A stretch of 12,438 nt of DNA from Paracoccaceae bacterium (GCA_020832725.1 JAFIEC010000353.1:1-12438); one strand, 5' to 3'. Counted from the stretch's first letter, positions 5,731 to 12,438 are shown. A program made the numbers and translations. The notes: a model not told the origin generated them from the letters alone.

Positions 5731-6705
5731 TCAGCCGGCGCGCAATCCGCTCGCGTCGATCAGGCGCTCAAGCGCATGGGCCAGCGCGTCGGGGCGGACG
5801 TGGTGGAGCATGTGGCCCACCCCCTCCAGCCGGACAAGCGGGCTGCCGGGCCGCTGGAGCGCCAGTTTCTCGGAATGGATGGACAACCCCACGGTGGTGT
5901 CGGCCGTGCCGTGGATCTGCGACAGCGGCATGGGCAGGTCGGCCCAGCGCGGTGCCAGCTCCCGGAGCGCCGACTTCAGCGCGCCCACCTGGGCCGCATT
6001 CGCGCTCAGGCTGTCGGGTCGCAGCATCAGCCTGGCCTCGATCGCTTCGGCATAGCCCTCGGGGGCGGGGTCGGGGGCAAAGGCGTCCTCGACCGTCCGG
6101 GCGATCTGCGCGGCGCTGACCACATGGCGTGCAGCGCGCGCGACGATGTCACCCAGGACGGGGGCGTTGAGCAGGTCGTACATGCGGCCCACGCGCCCCT
6201 CCCAGACCTGGCTGGGCGCGGCCAGCAGCAACAGCCCCGCAATCCTCTCGGGGGCCTGATGCGCCCAGGCCAGGGCAACCGCTCCGCCAAAGCTGTGGCC
6301 CACCAGAACGGCGCGCTCCACGCCCAGCGCGGCAAGTCCCGCATCCAGATGCGCGGCCTGGGTGCGGATGTCCTCGTGGCCGGGGATCAGCGCGGAATAG
6401 CCGAGGCCGGGGCGGTCGAAGGCGATGACGCGCAGGCCGGGCAGGGCCAGCGCCGGCGCGCCGCCCGCGAACCAGTCCAGAAGATTGCCGCTTGCGCCGT
6501 GCAGGAACACGACCGGCACGCCACTGCCCGCCTCGCGCACATGCAGGGGCGCGCCGCCCACCTTGAGCAGCCGACCCGACGGGCCGCGCCCCTCGGTGCC
6601 AGCGCCGGGGATCGCCATTGCCACACCTCCTGCCGCCACGGCCGCCGCCCCCGCCCCGAGAAGCAGCCTACGTCGCGTTGTTCTGGCCGATCCGGTCGAT
6701 GTCAT
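5731..6705 (-). CDS. Alpha/beta hydrolase with Tat-like signal
   Basis: Hydrolase of the alpha/beta-fold superfamily (esterase, lipase or haloperoxidase-like); substrate unknown. The 324-residue protein starts with a twin-arginine-like signal (TTRRRLLLGAGAAAVAAGG, residues 9-27), so it is probably exported folded to the periplasm. The core shows the oxyanion-hole motif FLHGASGN (67-74), the nucleophile elbow GHSFGG with Ser138, the acid Asp269 in HGTADTTVG, and His298 in GVGHMLHH. The start at ATG 6703-6705 lies inside the last codons of metA (38-nt overlap) and has no clear Shine-Dalgarno. It is preferred because it gives a complete signal peptide; readthrough of ribosomes from metA would explain the weak site. 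A longer form to 6759 is less likely. Nothing in the sequence links its substrate to methionine synthesis. Confidence 0.87.
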   Translation of the reverse strand: MTSTGSARTTRRRLLLGAGAAAVAAGGVAMAIPGAGTEGRGPSGRLLKVGGAPLHVREAGSGVPVVFLHGASGNLLDWFAGGAPALALPGLRVIAFDRPGLGYSALIPGHEDIRTQAAHLDAGLAALGVERAVLVGHSFGGAVALAWAHQAPERIAGLLLLAAPSQVWEGRVGRMYDLLNAPVLGDIVARAARHVVSAAQIARTVEDAFAPDPAPEGYAEAIEARLMLRPDSLSANAAQVGALKSALRELAPRWADLPMPLSQIHGTADTTVGLSIHSEKLALQRPGSPLVRLEGVGHMLHHVRPDALAHALERLIDASGLRAG

Positions 6706-7597
6706 AGGGCGTTGTCTGGTATATCTCGTTGATCCAGTTTCCATACAGCAGGTGCGCATGGCTGCGCCACCGGTTCTGCGGCGGGCGGGAGGGGTCGTCG
6801 TCCGGGAAGTAGTTCACCGGCACATCGATCGGCTTTCCGCCCTGAAGGTCACGTTCGTATTCCTGTTTCAGCGTGTCACTGTCGTATTCGAAGTGATTGA
6901 AGATATAGAGCGCACGATGGCCCGCGTCCTCGACCAGGCAGGGGCCGACCTCGTCGCTTCCCAACAATGTGACCAGGCCCGGCGCGGCGTCGATCTCGTT
7001 CTGGCGCATCTCCGTCCAGCGGCTGACCGGGATCACGAAATCGTCCGAGAAGCCGCGCAGGTAGGGCGAGGTGGGGGAAAGGCTGCGGTGGCGAAAGCAG
7101 CCGAAGGCCTTGGCCGGCAGCAGATGCTTCTGCACCCCGTGGAAATGGTTGATCATCGCCATGCCGCCCCAGCAGACGCCGAAGGTGGAGTGAACGTGGC
7201 TCTGCGTCCAGTCGAAGACCTCGCGCAGCTCGTCCCAGTATGTGACCGCGTCGAAGGGCAGCTGCTCCACCGGCGCACCGGTGATCACAAGCCCGTCGAA
7301 GCGCCGCGCACGCGCCTCGGCGAAGGGGATGTAGAACGCCTCCATATGTTCGGCCGCCGTGTTGCGGGAATGGTGCTCCGTCATCCGGATCAGCGTCAGC
7401 TCGATCTGGATCGGCCCCGACCCGATCAGCCGCGCGAACTGGATCTCGGTCTGGATCTTGCGCGGCATCAGGTTCAGCAGCCCGATCTGCAGCGGGCGGA
7501 TATCCTGACGGGCGGCCTGTTCCTCGCTCATCACCATGACGCCCTCCTTTTCGAGGACGCGGTACGCAGGCAGGCTGGGGGGCAGGCGGATCGGCAT
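6668..7597 (-). CDS. metA: Homoserine O-acetyltransferase (MetA family)
   Basis: Activates homoserine at its hydroxyl group in the first committed step of methionine synthesis; cytoplasmic. The protein is 309 residues, the family's usual length, and begins with the typical MPIRLPPSLPAYRVLEKEGV. The catalytic residues fall at the classic numbers: Cys142 in FGVCWGGMA, and His235 and Glu237 in NHFEYD. Residue 111 is Glu (GAPVEQLPF). In the MetA family Glu111 goes with acetyl-CoA use and Gly111 with succinyl-CoA, so this is predicted to be an acetyltransferase despite the usual 'succinyltransferase' family name. The start ATG at 7595-7597 has GAGGG 7 nt upstream, overlapping the stop codon of the ATPase gene, with 10 nt between the two genes. 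The 3' end overlaps the alpha/beta hydrolase gene by 38 nt. An upstream in-frame start (7645) would overlap the ATPase gene and is rejected. Confidence 0.95.
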   Translation of the reverse strand: MPIRLPPSLPAYRVLEKEGVMVMSEEQAARQDIRPLQIGLLNLMPRKIQTEIQFARLIGSGPIQIELTLIRMTEHHSRNTAAEHMEAFYIPFAEARARRFDGLVITGAPVEQLPFDAVTYWDELREVFDWTQSHVHSTFGVCWGGMAMINHFHGVQKHLLPAKAFGCFRHRSLSPTSPYLRGFSDDFVIPVSRWTEMRQNEIDAAPGLVTLLGSDEVGPCLVEDAGHRALYIFNHFEYDSDTLKQEYERDLQGGKPIDVPVNYFPDDDPSRPPQNRWRSHAHLLYGNWINEIYQTTPYDIDRIGQNNAT

Positions 7598-7607
7598 GGG
7601 CAGGCCC

Positions 7608-8477
7608 TCAGGCAGAGGCGCGGCGGTCAAGCGCGCGGGCGACAAGCGCCATGAAATCCTCGGGCGAGCGCAGGGCGGCGACCTCGGCGGCCTCCACCGT
7701 CACGCCCCAGCGCGCGGCGATGGCCGCATAGCGGGGCAGGCGCGCCGCCAGCGCGCGGCGATAGCTGAAGCGGGCGAATGCGTCGGGGTCGGCGGTTGCA
7801 TCACCTGTCCCGGTCTCGGACAGGAAATCCGTCCAGAAGCGCTCCAGCATCTCGGGACGGTAATACATCGGTGGCGGCGCACGGTCGAAGCGGGCGGCGA
7901 GTTCCTCGGCCTGCTCCTCGGTGCCCCGGATCCAGACCGGCAGAAGATGCGGTGCCAGTGCCGACATCACCGCGTCCTCGGGATCGTCCGGGTCCACGAC
8001 CTCGCAGATCGAGCCGGAGGTGTCGCAGACGAAATGCTCATAGCCATAGAGCCGCCGGGCGCGGCTGATGAAATGCGGCGTGTCCAGCATCGCCGCCACC
8101 TCCGCATCCCGATGAAGCGCCTGACGGCGGCGGTATTCCCCGATCGCCAGCCCGCCGCGCGCGGGGTCTCCCGGCTTGCCCATGTAGGTGGAGAGGGGGG
8201 CCAGGTTGTGAAAGGTGATCTTGGAGGCGATGTGAATCGAATCCGACAGCAGCAGGTCCCGCAGGACCGGGCTTTTCATTGCCTCTTCCTTGTAGCTGTC
8301 CAGGATATGCTCGCCCATGTAGCGGGTGCCGATCCGGTAATCGACGGAATAGTGAAACCACCCCGCCCGTTCGCGCAGCATGGTCGAAACATGGGTCTTG
8401 CCCAGCCCGGACATGCCGAACAGCATGACCTTTCGGCCCGTCGTCGACAGCCAGTCCTGCGCGGTGGGATAGAGCAT
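7608..8477 (-). CDS. Conserved P-loop ATPase of unknown function
   Basis: A 289-residue protein of a type I recognise as common in Rhodobacterales and usually annotated simply as ATPase. The Walker A motif GMSGLGKT sits at 21-28 right after a short beta-strand (KVMLF), as in small nucleotide or nucleoside kinases. Further conserved-looking segments are HYSVDYRIGTRYMGE (42-56), a long middle part with GGLAIGEYRRRQ, and YGYEHFVCDTSGSICEVVDP, which may carry a Walker B-like acidic residue (FVCDTSGS). No signal peptide or membrane segment is seen. The ATG at 8475-8477 has a strong AGGAGGG ribosome-binding site (8484-8490) 6 nt upstream. It lies 27 nt after the RutR-like gene and 10 nt before metA, so all three are probably co-transcribed. 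A kinase acting on a small molecule is possible from the fold, but the substrate is unknown. Confidence 0.8.
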   Translation of the reverse strand: MLYPTAQDWLSTTGRKVMLFGMSGLGKTHVSTMLRERAGWFHYSVDYRIGTRYMGEHILDSYKEEAMKSPVLRDLLLSDSIHIASKITFHNLAPLSTYMGKPGDPARGGLAIGEYRRRQALHRDAEVAAMLDTPHFISRARRLYGYEHFVCDTSGSICEVVDPDDPEDAVMSALAPHLLPVWIRGTEEQAEELAARFDRAPPPMYYRPEMLERFWTDFLSETGTGDATADPDAFARFSYRRALAARLPRYAAIAARWGVTVEAAEVAALRSPEDFMALVARALDRRASA

Positions 8478-8504
8478 GTCGGGCCCTCCTGTGCGGAGAC
8501 GCCT

Positions 8505-9173
8505 CTAGCCCGGCCCGGTCCCGCCCGCAAGCGGTGCGACCGCGTCGGTCGTCGGCCCGGTGGGTGTCAGCGCCGCGCGGAACAGCGCCTCGAGGTGCCG
8601 CCGCGCTGCCGGAAACGGGTCTTCGCCCGGACCCAGCACAAGGCGCACCTGCACGTCGAAATCGGCGTAATGCTGGGTTGTGGCCCAGATCGAGAAGATC
8701 AGGTGTCTCGGGTCCACCGGGGCGAGGCGGCCCTCGGCGATCCAGCGCGCGACGAGGGCTGCCTTCTCCTCCACCAGAGCGCGCAGTTCGGTGGCGATGA
8801 AACCCTCCATCCGTGGTGCACCCTGCAGGATCTCGTTGGCGAAAAGGCGGCTTTCGCGCGGGAATTCCTGCGCCATCTCCAGCTTGCGGCCGACATAGCG
8901 CAGGATTTCCGCGACCGGTTCGCCCTGGGGTGACATGGCGCGCAAGGGCGCAAGCCAGGTGTCGAGCAGGCGGACCAGAAGGGCCGCGTGCATCGTCTCC
9001 TTGCTGTCATAGTAATAGAGCAGGTTGTGCTTTGACAGTCCCGCTGCGGCGGCGATCTGGTCAAGCGTGGCCCCCCGGAACCCCTGCGTGGAAAAGACGT
9101 CCAGCGCTGCTTCGAGGATGATCTCGCGATTGCGGGCCTGGATGCGCGTGCGGGGCCTCTTGGGCAGGTTCAT
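8505..9173 (-). CDS. rutR: TetR family regulator, RutR-like (pyrimidine-responsive)
   Basis: TetR-type DNA-binding protein of 222 residues that closely follows E. coli RutR, the uracil/thymine-sensing regulator of pyrimidine degradation. The helix-turn-helix is at about 20-60 (QIAAAAGLSKHNLLYYYDSKE). RutR-specific segments follow: LLDTWLAPL (69-77), ESRLFANEILQGAPRM (107-122), LRALVEEKAALVARWI (130-145) and the block APVDPRHLIFSIWATTQHYADF (151-172). The C-terminal tail is Gly/Pro/Thr-rich and not conserved. It is divergent from a pyrimidine-catabolism cluster, with a RutR-type operator in the 186-bp gap. Start ATG 9171-9173 gives the family length; only a weak purine-rich site precedes it. 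A 15-residue extension to 9218 is the alternative. The gene may be the first of an operon with the P-loop ATPase and metA, 27 nt downstream. Name inferred from sequence similarity and context. Confidence 0.88.
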   Translation of the reverse strand: MNLPKRPRTRIQARNREIILEAALDVFSTQGFRGATLDQIAAAAGLSKHNLLYYYDSKETMHAALLVRLLDTWLAPLRAMSPQGEPVAEILRYVGRKLEMAQEFPRESRLFANEILQGAPRMEGFIATELRALVEEKAALVARWIAEGRLAPVDPRHLIFSIWATTQHYADFDVQVRLVLGPGEDPFPAARRHLEALFRAALTPTGPTTDAVAPLAGGTGPG

Positions 9174-9270
9174 CGGCCCGCGCCCTGGCGGGCACCATCC
9201 GTGCCCCGCCCGTAACATGCGCCGAAGTGCCTGCGGATTGGGCAGAATGCCCGGGGATGCGGCGCATATC

Positions 9271-9298
9271 TTGACTGCATGGGGGGCTCTGTTAGCGT
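9271..9298 (+). promoter_or_regulatory. Candidate promoter of the pyrimidine-catabolism operon
   Basis: TTGACT (9271-9276) matches the -35 consensus at 5 of 6 positions; 16 nt on, TAGCGT (9293-9298) is a weak -10. Transcription would start near 9305, inside the RutR-type operator, which would suit repression. The gap 9174-9359 otherwise shows no gene. Confidence 0.4.
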
Positions 9299-9302
9299 CT
9301 TT

Positions 9303-9318
9303 CTGACCATTTGGTAAA
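9303..9318. promoter_or_regulatory. RutR-type operator
   Basis: CTGACCATTTGGTAAA compared with the E. coli RutR consensus TTGACYANNTGGTCAA matches at 12 of 14 defined positions, including the whole core TGACCA-N2-TGGT. It lies 42 nt before the aminotransferase start and overlaps the predicted transcription start. The neighbouring divergent gene encodes a RutR-like protein. Binding itself is inference. Confidence 0.75.
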
Positions 9319-9359
9319 AGTTAAGCACCACGCCCCCATCAGGGCAAGAGGAGAGCGAG

Positions 9360-10688
9360 ATGGCCCTCGACCGCCAGCCAACCCGGCCCAACGACCTGCG
9401 GGCCTTCTGGATGCCCTTCACCGCGAACCGGCAGTTCAAGTCGGCACCGCGCATGTTCGTGGCCGCCGACGGGATGTATTACACCACATCCGACGGTCGC
9501 CAGGTTCTCGACGGTACCGCGGGTCTGTGGTGCTGCAACGCGGGCCACAGGCGGCCGCGCATCGTGCAGGCGATCCAGGAACAGGCCGAGGAACTGGACT
9601 ACGCCCCCGCGTTCCAGATGGGCCACCCCAAGGCGTTCGAACTGGCCAACCGGCTGGTGGACATCGCGCCCGAGGGCATGGAGCATGTCTTCTTCACCAA
9701 TTCCGGCTCCGAGGCGGTGGAGACGGCGCTCAAGATCGCCATCGCGTGGCACCGCGCCCGGGGCGATGCCGGGCGCACCCGTCTGATCGGGCGCGAGAGG
9801 GGTTATCACGGGGTCAATTTCGGCGGCATCTCGGTGGGCGGCATCGTCAACAACCGCCGGGTGTTCGGCGCGCTGCTGAACGGGGTGGACCATCTGCCGC
9901 ATACCCATCTGCCCGAGAACGCCTGGAGCCGGGGGCAGCCCGAGCATGGCGCGCATCTGGCCGACGAGCTGGAACGGATCGCGGCGCTGCACGGGCCCGA
10001 GACGATCGCGGCCTGCATCGTGGAGCCGGTGGCAGGCTCCACCGGGGTGCTGATCCCGCCAAAGGGCTATCTGGAGCGGCTGCGCGAGATCTGCACGCGC
10101 CACGGCATCCTGCTGATCTTCGACGAGGTGATCACCGGGTTCGGACGTCTGGGCGCACCCTTCGCCACCCAGGCGCTGGGGGTGATGCCCGACATGATCA
10201 CCTGCGCCAAGGGCCTGACGAACGGGGTCATTCCCATGGGAGCGGTGCTGACCACGCCCGCGGTGCATGACGCCTTCATGCAGGGGCCCGAGCATCTGAT
10301 CGAGCTGTTTCACGGCTATACCTATTCGGGCAATCCCATCGCCTCGGCGGCCGGAATCGCCACGCTGGAAACCTATGCCGAGGACGGCCTGTTCGAGCGC
10401 GCGGCCGAACTCGCCCCCTACTGGGAGGATGCGGTTCACTCGCTGAAGGGGCGGCGGCATGTGATCGACATCCGCAACATGGGCCTGATCGGCGCGGTGG
10501 AGCTGGAGCCGATCGCGGGTGCCCCGACACAGCGGGCCTTTGCCGCCTTCCTGGCTGCCTACGAGAAGGGGGTGCTCATCCGCACCACCGGCGACATCAT
10601 CGCCATGTCACCGCCGCTGATCATCGAGAAGGCGCAGATCGACCATCTGATCGGCACCCTCGGAGAGGTGCTGGACGCGCTCGACTAG
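9360..10688 (+). CDS. Omega-amino acid (beta-alanine):pyruvate aminotransferase
   Basis: Pyridoxal-phosphate enzyme of class III (fold type I, subgroup II). It probably converts beta-alanine plus pyruvate to malonate semialdehyde plus alanine, the exit step from reductive uracil breakdown. The 442-residue protein resembles Pseudomonas omega-amino acid:pyruvate aminotransferase from its first residues (RAFWMPFTANRQFK). Seen in sequence: Trp17 of the active site, the phosphate-binding NSGSE at 114-118, Asp255 in FDEVITGFGR that contacts the cofactor ring nitrogen, the Schiff-base Lys284 in TCAKGLTNGVIPMG, and an Arg408 segment (LIRTTGDI) near the substrate-carboxylate site. The ATG at 9360 has a strong GAGGAG site just upstream. 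It is first in the plus-strand operon, 37 nt before the ureidopropionase gene, and preceded by a RutR-type operator. Other omega-amino acids or amines could also be substrates; the neighbours favour beta-alanine. Confidence 0.92.
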   Translation: MALDRQPTRPNDLRAFWMPFTANRQFKSAPRMFVAADGMYYTTSDGRQVLDGTAGLWCCNAGHRRPRIVQAIQEQAEELDYAPAFQMGHPKAFELANRLVDIAPEGMEHVFFTNSGSEAVETALKIAIAWHRARGDAGRTRLIGRERGYHGVNFGGISVGGIVNNRRVFGALLNGVDHLPHTHLPENAWSRGQPEHGAHLADELERIAALHGPETIAACIVEPVAGSTGVLIPPKGYLERLREICTRHGILLIFDEVITGFGRLGAPFATQALGVMPDMITCAKGLTNGVIPMGAVLTTPAVHDAFMQGPEHLIELFHGYTYSGNPIASAAGIATLETYAEDGLFERAAELAPYWEDAVHSLKGRRHVIDIRNMGLIGAVELEPIAGAPTQRAFAAFLAAYEKGVLIRTTGDIIAMSPPLIIEKAQIDHLIGTLGEVLDALD

Positions 10689-10725
10689 GGGGCGCGCGCC
10701 GCCACGCCAGAAGACAGGACATCCG

Positions 10726-11976
10726 ATGACAGCACCCGCAGGCAACATCCGCATCAATTCGGAACGGCTCTGGGCCTCCATCCACGAGATGGCCGAGATC
10801 GGCCCCGGCGTCGCGGGGGGCAACAACCGCCAGACCCTGACCGACGACGACGCCCGCGCCCGCCGCCTGTTCCAGTCCTGGTGCGAGGAGATCGGCGGCA
10901 CCATGGCGGTGGACGAGATGGGCACCATGTTCATGCGCTTCGAGGGGACCGACCCGGAGGCCGACCCGGTCTGCATCGGCAGCCATCTCGACACGCAGCC
11001 CACGGGCGGGCGCTATGACGGGGTGCTGGGCGTGCTGGCGGGCCTCGAGGTCATGCGCACCCTGCGCGATCTGGGCCTGCGCACCCGCCGTCCCATCGAG
11101 GTTATCAACTGGACCAACGAGGAGGGCACGCGCTTTGCTCCCGCCATGCTGGCCTCGGGCGTCTTTGCGGGCGTTCTGGATCAGGACTGGGCGCATGACC
11201 GGCGCGACGCCAGGGGGCTGCGGTTCGGCGACGAGCTGGAGCGCATCGGCTGGAAAGGCACCGAGAAGACCGGCGCGCGCCGCATGCATTCCTTCTTCGA
11301 GCTGCATATCGAGCAGGGCCCCATCCTCGAGGCCGAGGGCAGGGATGTGGGCGTCGTCACCCACGGGCAGGGCCTGCGCTGGATCGAATGCACCGTCACC
11401 GGCAAGGGCCAGCACACCGGATCGACACCGATGTACATGCGCCGCAACGCAGGCCGCGGCATGGCCCGGGTGATCGAGCTGGTCCACGAGATCGCGATCC
11501 GGCACCAGCCCAACGCGGTGGGGGCCGTGGGCCATGTCGACGTCTACCCCAACAGCCGCAACATCATCCCCGAGCGGGTGGTCTTCACCGTGGATTTCCG
11601 CTCGCATGTGCTGGCCACGCTGGAGGCGATGGTCGCGGAACTGGCCGCCCGCGCGCCGGGCCTGTGCGCCGATATCGGGGTGAAGTTCACCTCCGAGGTG
11701 GTGGGCGCGTTCGACCCTCCCGCCTTTGACGAAACCCTTGTGGGCCGCATCCGCGCGGCCGCCGACAGGCTGGGCCACAGCCACATGGACATCGTCTCGG
11801 GCGCGGGCCACGACGCCTGCTGGATCAACCGCGTGGTGCCCACCGCCATGATCATGACGCCCTGCGTGGACGGCCTGAGCCACAACGAGGCCGAGGAGAT
11901 CAGCCCCGAATGGGCCGCGGCCGGCACCGACGTGCTGCTGCACGCAGTGCTGGAGACGGCGGAGGTGGTGGGGTGA
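10726..11976 (+). CDS. pydC: Beta-ureidopropionase / N-carbamoyl amino acid hydrolase (M20 family)
   Basis: Zinc-dependent amidohydrolase of the M20/M28 peptidase-like family that removes the carbamoyl group, here most likely turning N-carbamoyl-beta-alanine into beta-alanine, CO2 and ammonia. The 416-residue protein is of family length. Metal ligands are visible: His87 in GSHLDTQPTGGRYDG, Asp98, the Glu132/Glu133 pair in NEEGTRF, His194 in ELHIEQGP and His386 in GLSHNEAEE. Also present are GQHTGSTPM in the dimerisation lobe (228-236) and SGAGHDA (358-364). Start ATG 10726 follows an AGGA box by 8 nt. It lies between the aminotransferase and dihydropyrimidinase genes and links their reactions. 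Sequence alone cannot fully separate it from L-carbamoylase, ureidoglycolate-type or allantoate hydrolases of the same family; context decides, and the symbol is assigned on that basis. Confidence 0.88.
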   Translation: MTAPAGNIRINSERLWASIHEMAEIGPGVAGGNNRQTLTDDDARARRLFQSWCEEIGGTMAVDEMGTMFMRFEGTDPEADPVCIGSHLDTQPTGGRYDGVLGVLAGLEVMRTLRDLGLRTRRPIEVINWTNEEGTRFAPAMLASGVFAGVLDQDWAHDRRDARGLRFGDELERIGWKGTEKTGARRMHSFFELHIEQGPILEAEGRDVGVVTHGQGLRWIECTVTGKGQHTGSTPMYMRRNAGRGMARVIELVHEIAIRHQPNAVGAVGHVDVYPNSRNIIPERVVFTVDFRSHVLATLEAMVAELAARAPGLCADIGVKFTSEVVGAFDPPAFDETLVGRIRAAADRLGHSHMDIVSGAGHDACWINRVVPTAMIMTPCVDGLSHNEAEEISPEWAAAGTDVLLHAVLETAEVVG

Positions 11977-12044
11977 GCGAGCGCCCCCCGGGACCATGCG
12001 ACAAAGACAGGCCGTGAAAGCGGTACACAACAGGGAGACCATAC

Positions 12045-12438
12045 ATGTCCGGCACCGTCATCAAGAACGGCACCATCGTCACCCATGACCTCACCTATCG
12101 CGGGGATGTGCGCATCGAGGGCGGGCTGATCACCGAGATCGGGCCGGACCTGCGCGGAGACAGGGTGCTCGATGCGACCGGCTGCTATGTCATGCCCGGC
12201 GGCATAGACCCGCATACCCATCTGGAGATGCCCTTCATGGGCACCTATTCGGCGGACGATTTCGAAAGCGGCACCCGCGCCGCGCTGTCGGGCGGGACCA
12301 CCATGGTGATCGACTTTGCCCTGCCCAACCCGGGCCAGGGCCTGCTGGATGCGCTGCAGATGTGGTCCAACAAGTCCACCCGGGCACATTGCGACTATTC
12401 CTATCACATGGCCGTCACCTGGTGGGGCGAGCAGGTCT
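12045..12438 (+). CDS. hydA: Dihydropyrimidinase (hydantoinase), 5' part, runs off window
   Basis: Cyclic amidohydrolase that opens dihydrouracil or dihydrothymine to the N-carbamoyl beta-amino acid, upstream of the ureidopropionase reaction. Only the first 131 codons are inside the window. They show the N-terminal beta-sandwich start (VIKNGTIVTHDLTYRGDVRI), then GGIDPHTHLEMPFMG at 52-66 with the metal-binding pair His57 and His59. The continuation includes GTRAALSGGTTMVIDFALP (76-94), typical of dihydropyrimidinase. The carbamylated lysine and remaining metal ligands would lie beyond the right edge. The ATG at 12045-12047 has AGGGAG 7 nt upstream. It is 68 nt after the pydC stop and probably co-transcribed. 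D-hydantoinase is the same family and the alternative name. Confidence 0.9.
   Translation, partial: MSGTVIKNGTIVTHDLTYRGDVRIEGGLITEIGPDLRGDRVLDATGCYVMPGGIDPHTHLEMPFMGTYSADDFESGTRAALSGGTTMVIDFALPNPGQGLLDALQMWSNKSTRAHCDYSYHMAVTWWGEQV

Noticed and set aside
6668..7597. Naming metA a homoserine O-succinyltransferase
   Set aside because: Glu111 is the acetyl-CoA-type residue, so the acetyltransferase name is better supported.
7608..8477. P-loop ATPase as part of a defence or toxin system
   Set aside because: No nuclease, toxin or partner gene is nearby; it sits tightly between rutR and metA and resembles a conserved housekeeping-type protein.
9339..10460. Minus-strand open frame of 373 codons opposite the aminotransferase
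   Set aside because: The plus strand has all PLP-enzyme motifs and a strong ribosome-binding site; the minus frame shows no family resemblance.
10621..12042. Minus-strand open frame of 473 codons opposite the ureidopropionase gene
   Set aside because: It is opposite an M20 hydrolase with all metal ligands; its own translation has antisense-type composition and no motif.
11977..12044. Small peptide gene starting at ATG 11995-11997
   Set aside because: No ribosome-binding site, and the frame simply runs into dihydropyrimidinase out of phase; nothing supports translation.

Overview
The window is GC-rich (about two-thirds G+C by eye), densely packed chromosomal DNA. Its gene families and protein sequences point to an alphaproteobacterium of the Rhodobacterales (Rhodobacteraceae/Paracoccaceae type). 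This rests on recognised features: a class I PPK2, a DUF2852 protein, an acetyl-CoA-type MetA, a characteristic P-loop ATPase found in that group, and a RutR-type regulator beside pyrimidine-catabolism genes. I see no phage, transposon, CRISPR array, tRNA or rRNA.

From the left edge to about 9.17 kb every gene lies on the minus strand. Read in the direction of transcription (right to left) they are: a RutR-like TetR regulator, a conserved P-loop ATPase of unknown function, homoserine O-acetyltransferase MetA, a Tat-type alpha/beta hydrolase, polyphosphate kinase 2, a second TetR regulator, a DUF2852 membrane protein, an RDD-family membrane protein, the aspartate/glutamate leucyltransferase gene bpt, and the two membrane subunits (DctQ, DctM) of a TRAP transporter. 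Spacings are short and several ends overlap (metA/hydrolase by 38 nt, ppk2/tetR by 8 nt), so much of this is probably transcribed in operons.

From 9.36 kb to the right edge the genes lie on the plus strand and form a reductive pyrimidine-degradation cluster. It holds an omega-amino acid (beta-alanine):pyruvate aminotransferase, a beta-ureidopropionase/N-carbamoyl amino acid hydrolase, and the first 131 codons of dihydropyrimidinase, which runs off the window. The three enzymes form a chain: dihydrouracil to N-carbamoyl-beta-alanine to beta-alanine to malonate semialdehyde. The RutR-like regulator is divergent from them. The 186-bp gap between the two transcription units carries a 16-bp site matching the E. 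coli RutR operator at 12 of 14 defined positions, which ties regulator, operator and pathway together.

The clearest anomaly is bpt. Its reading frame is intact and well conserved except for one in-frame TAG at codon 71, which cuts the protein after its N-terminal cysteine-rich domain. This is either a very recent pseudogene, a base error, or a stop that is read through.
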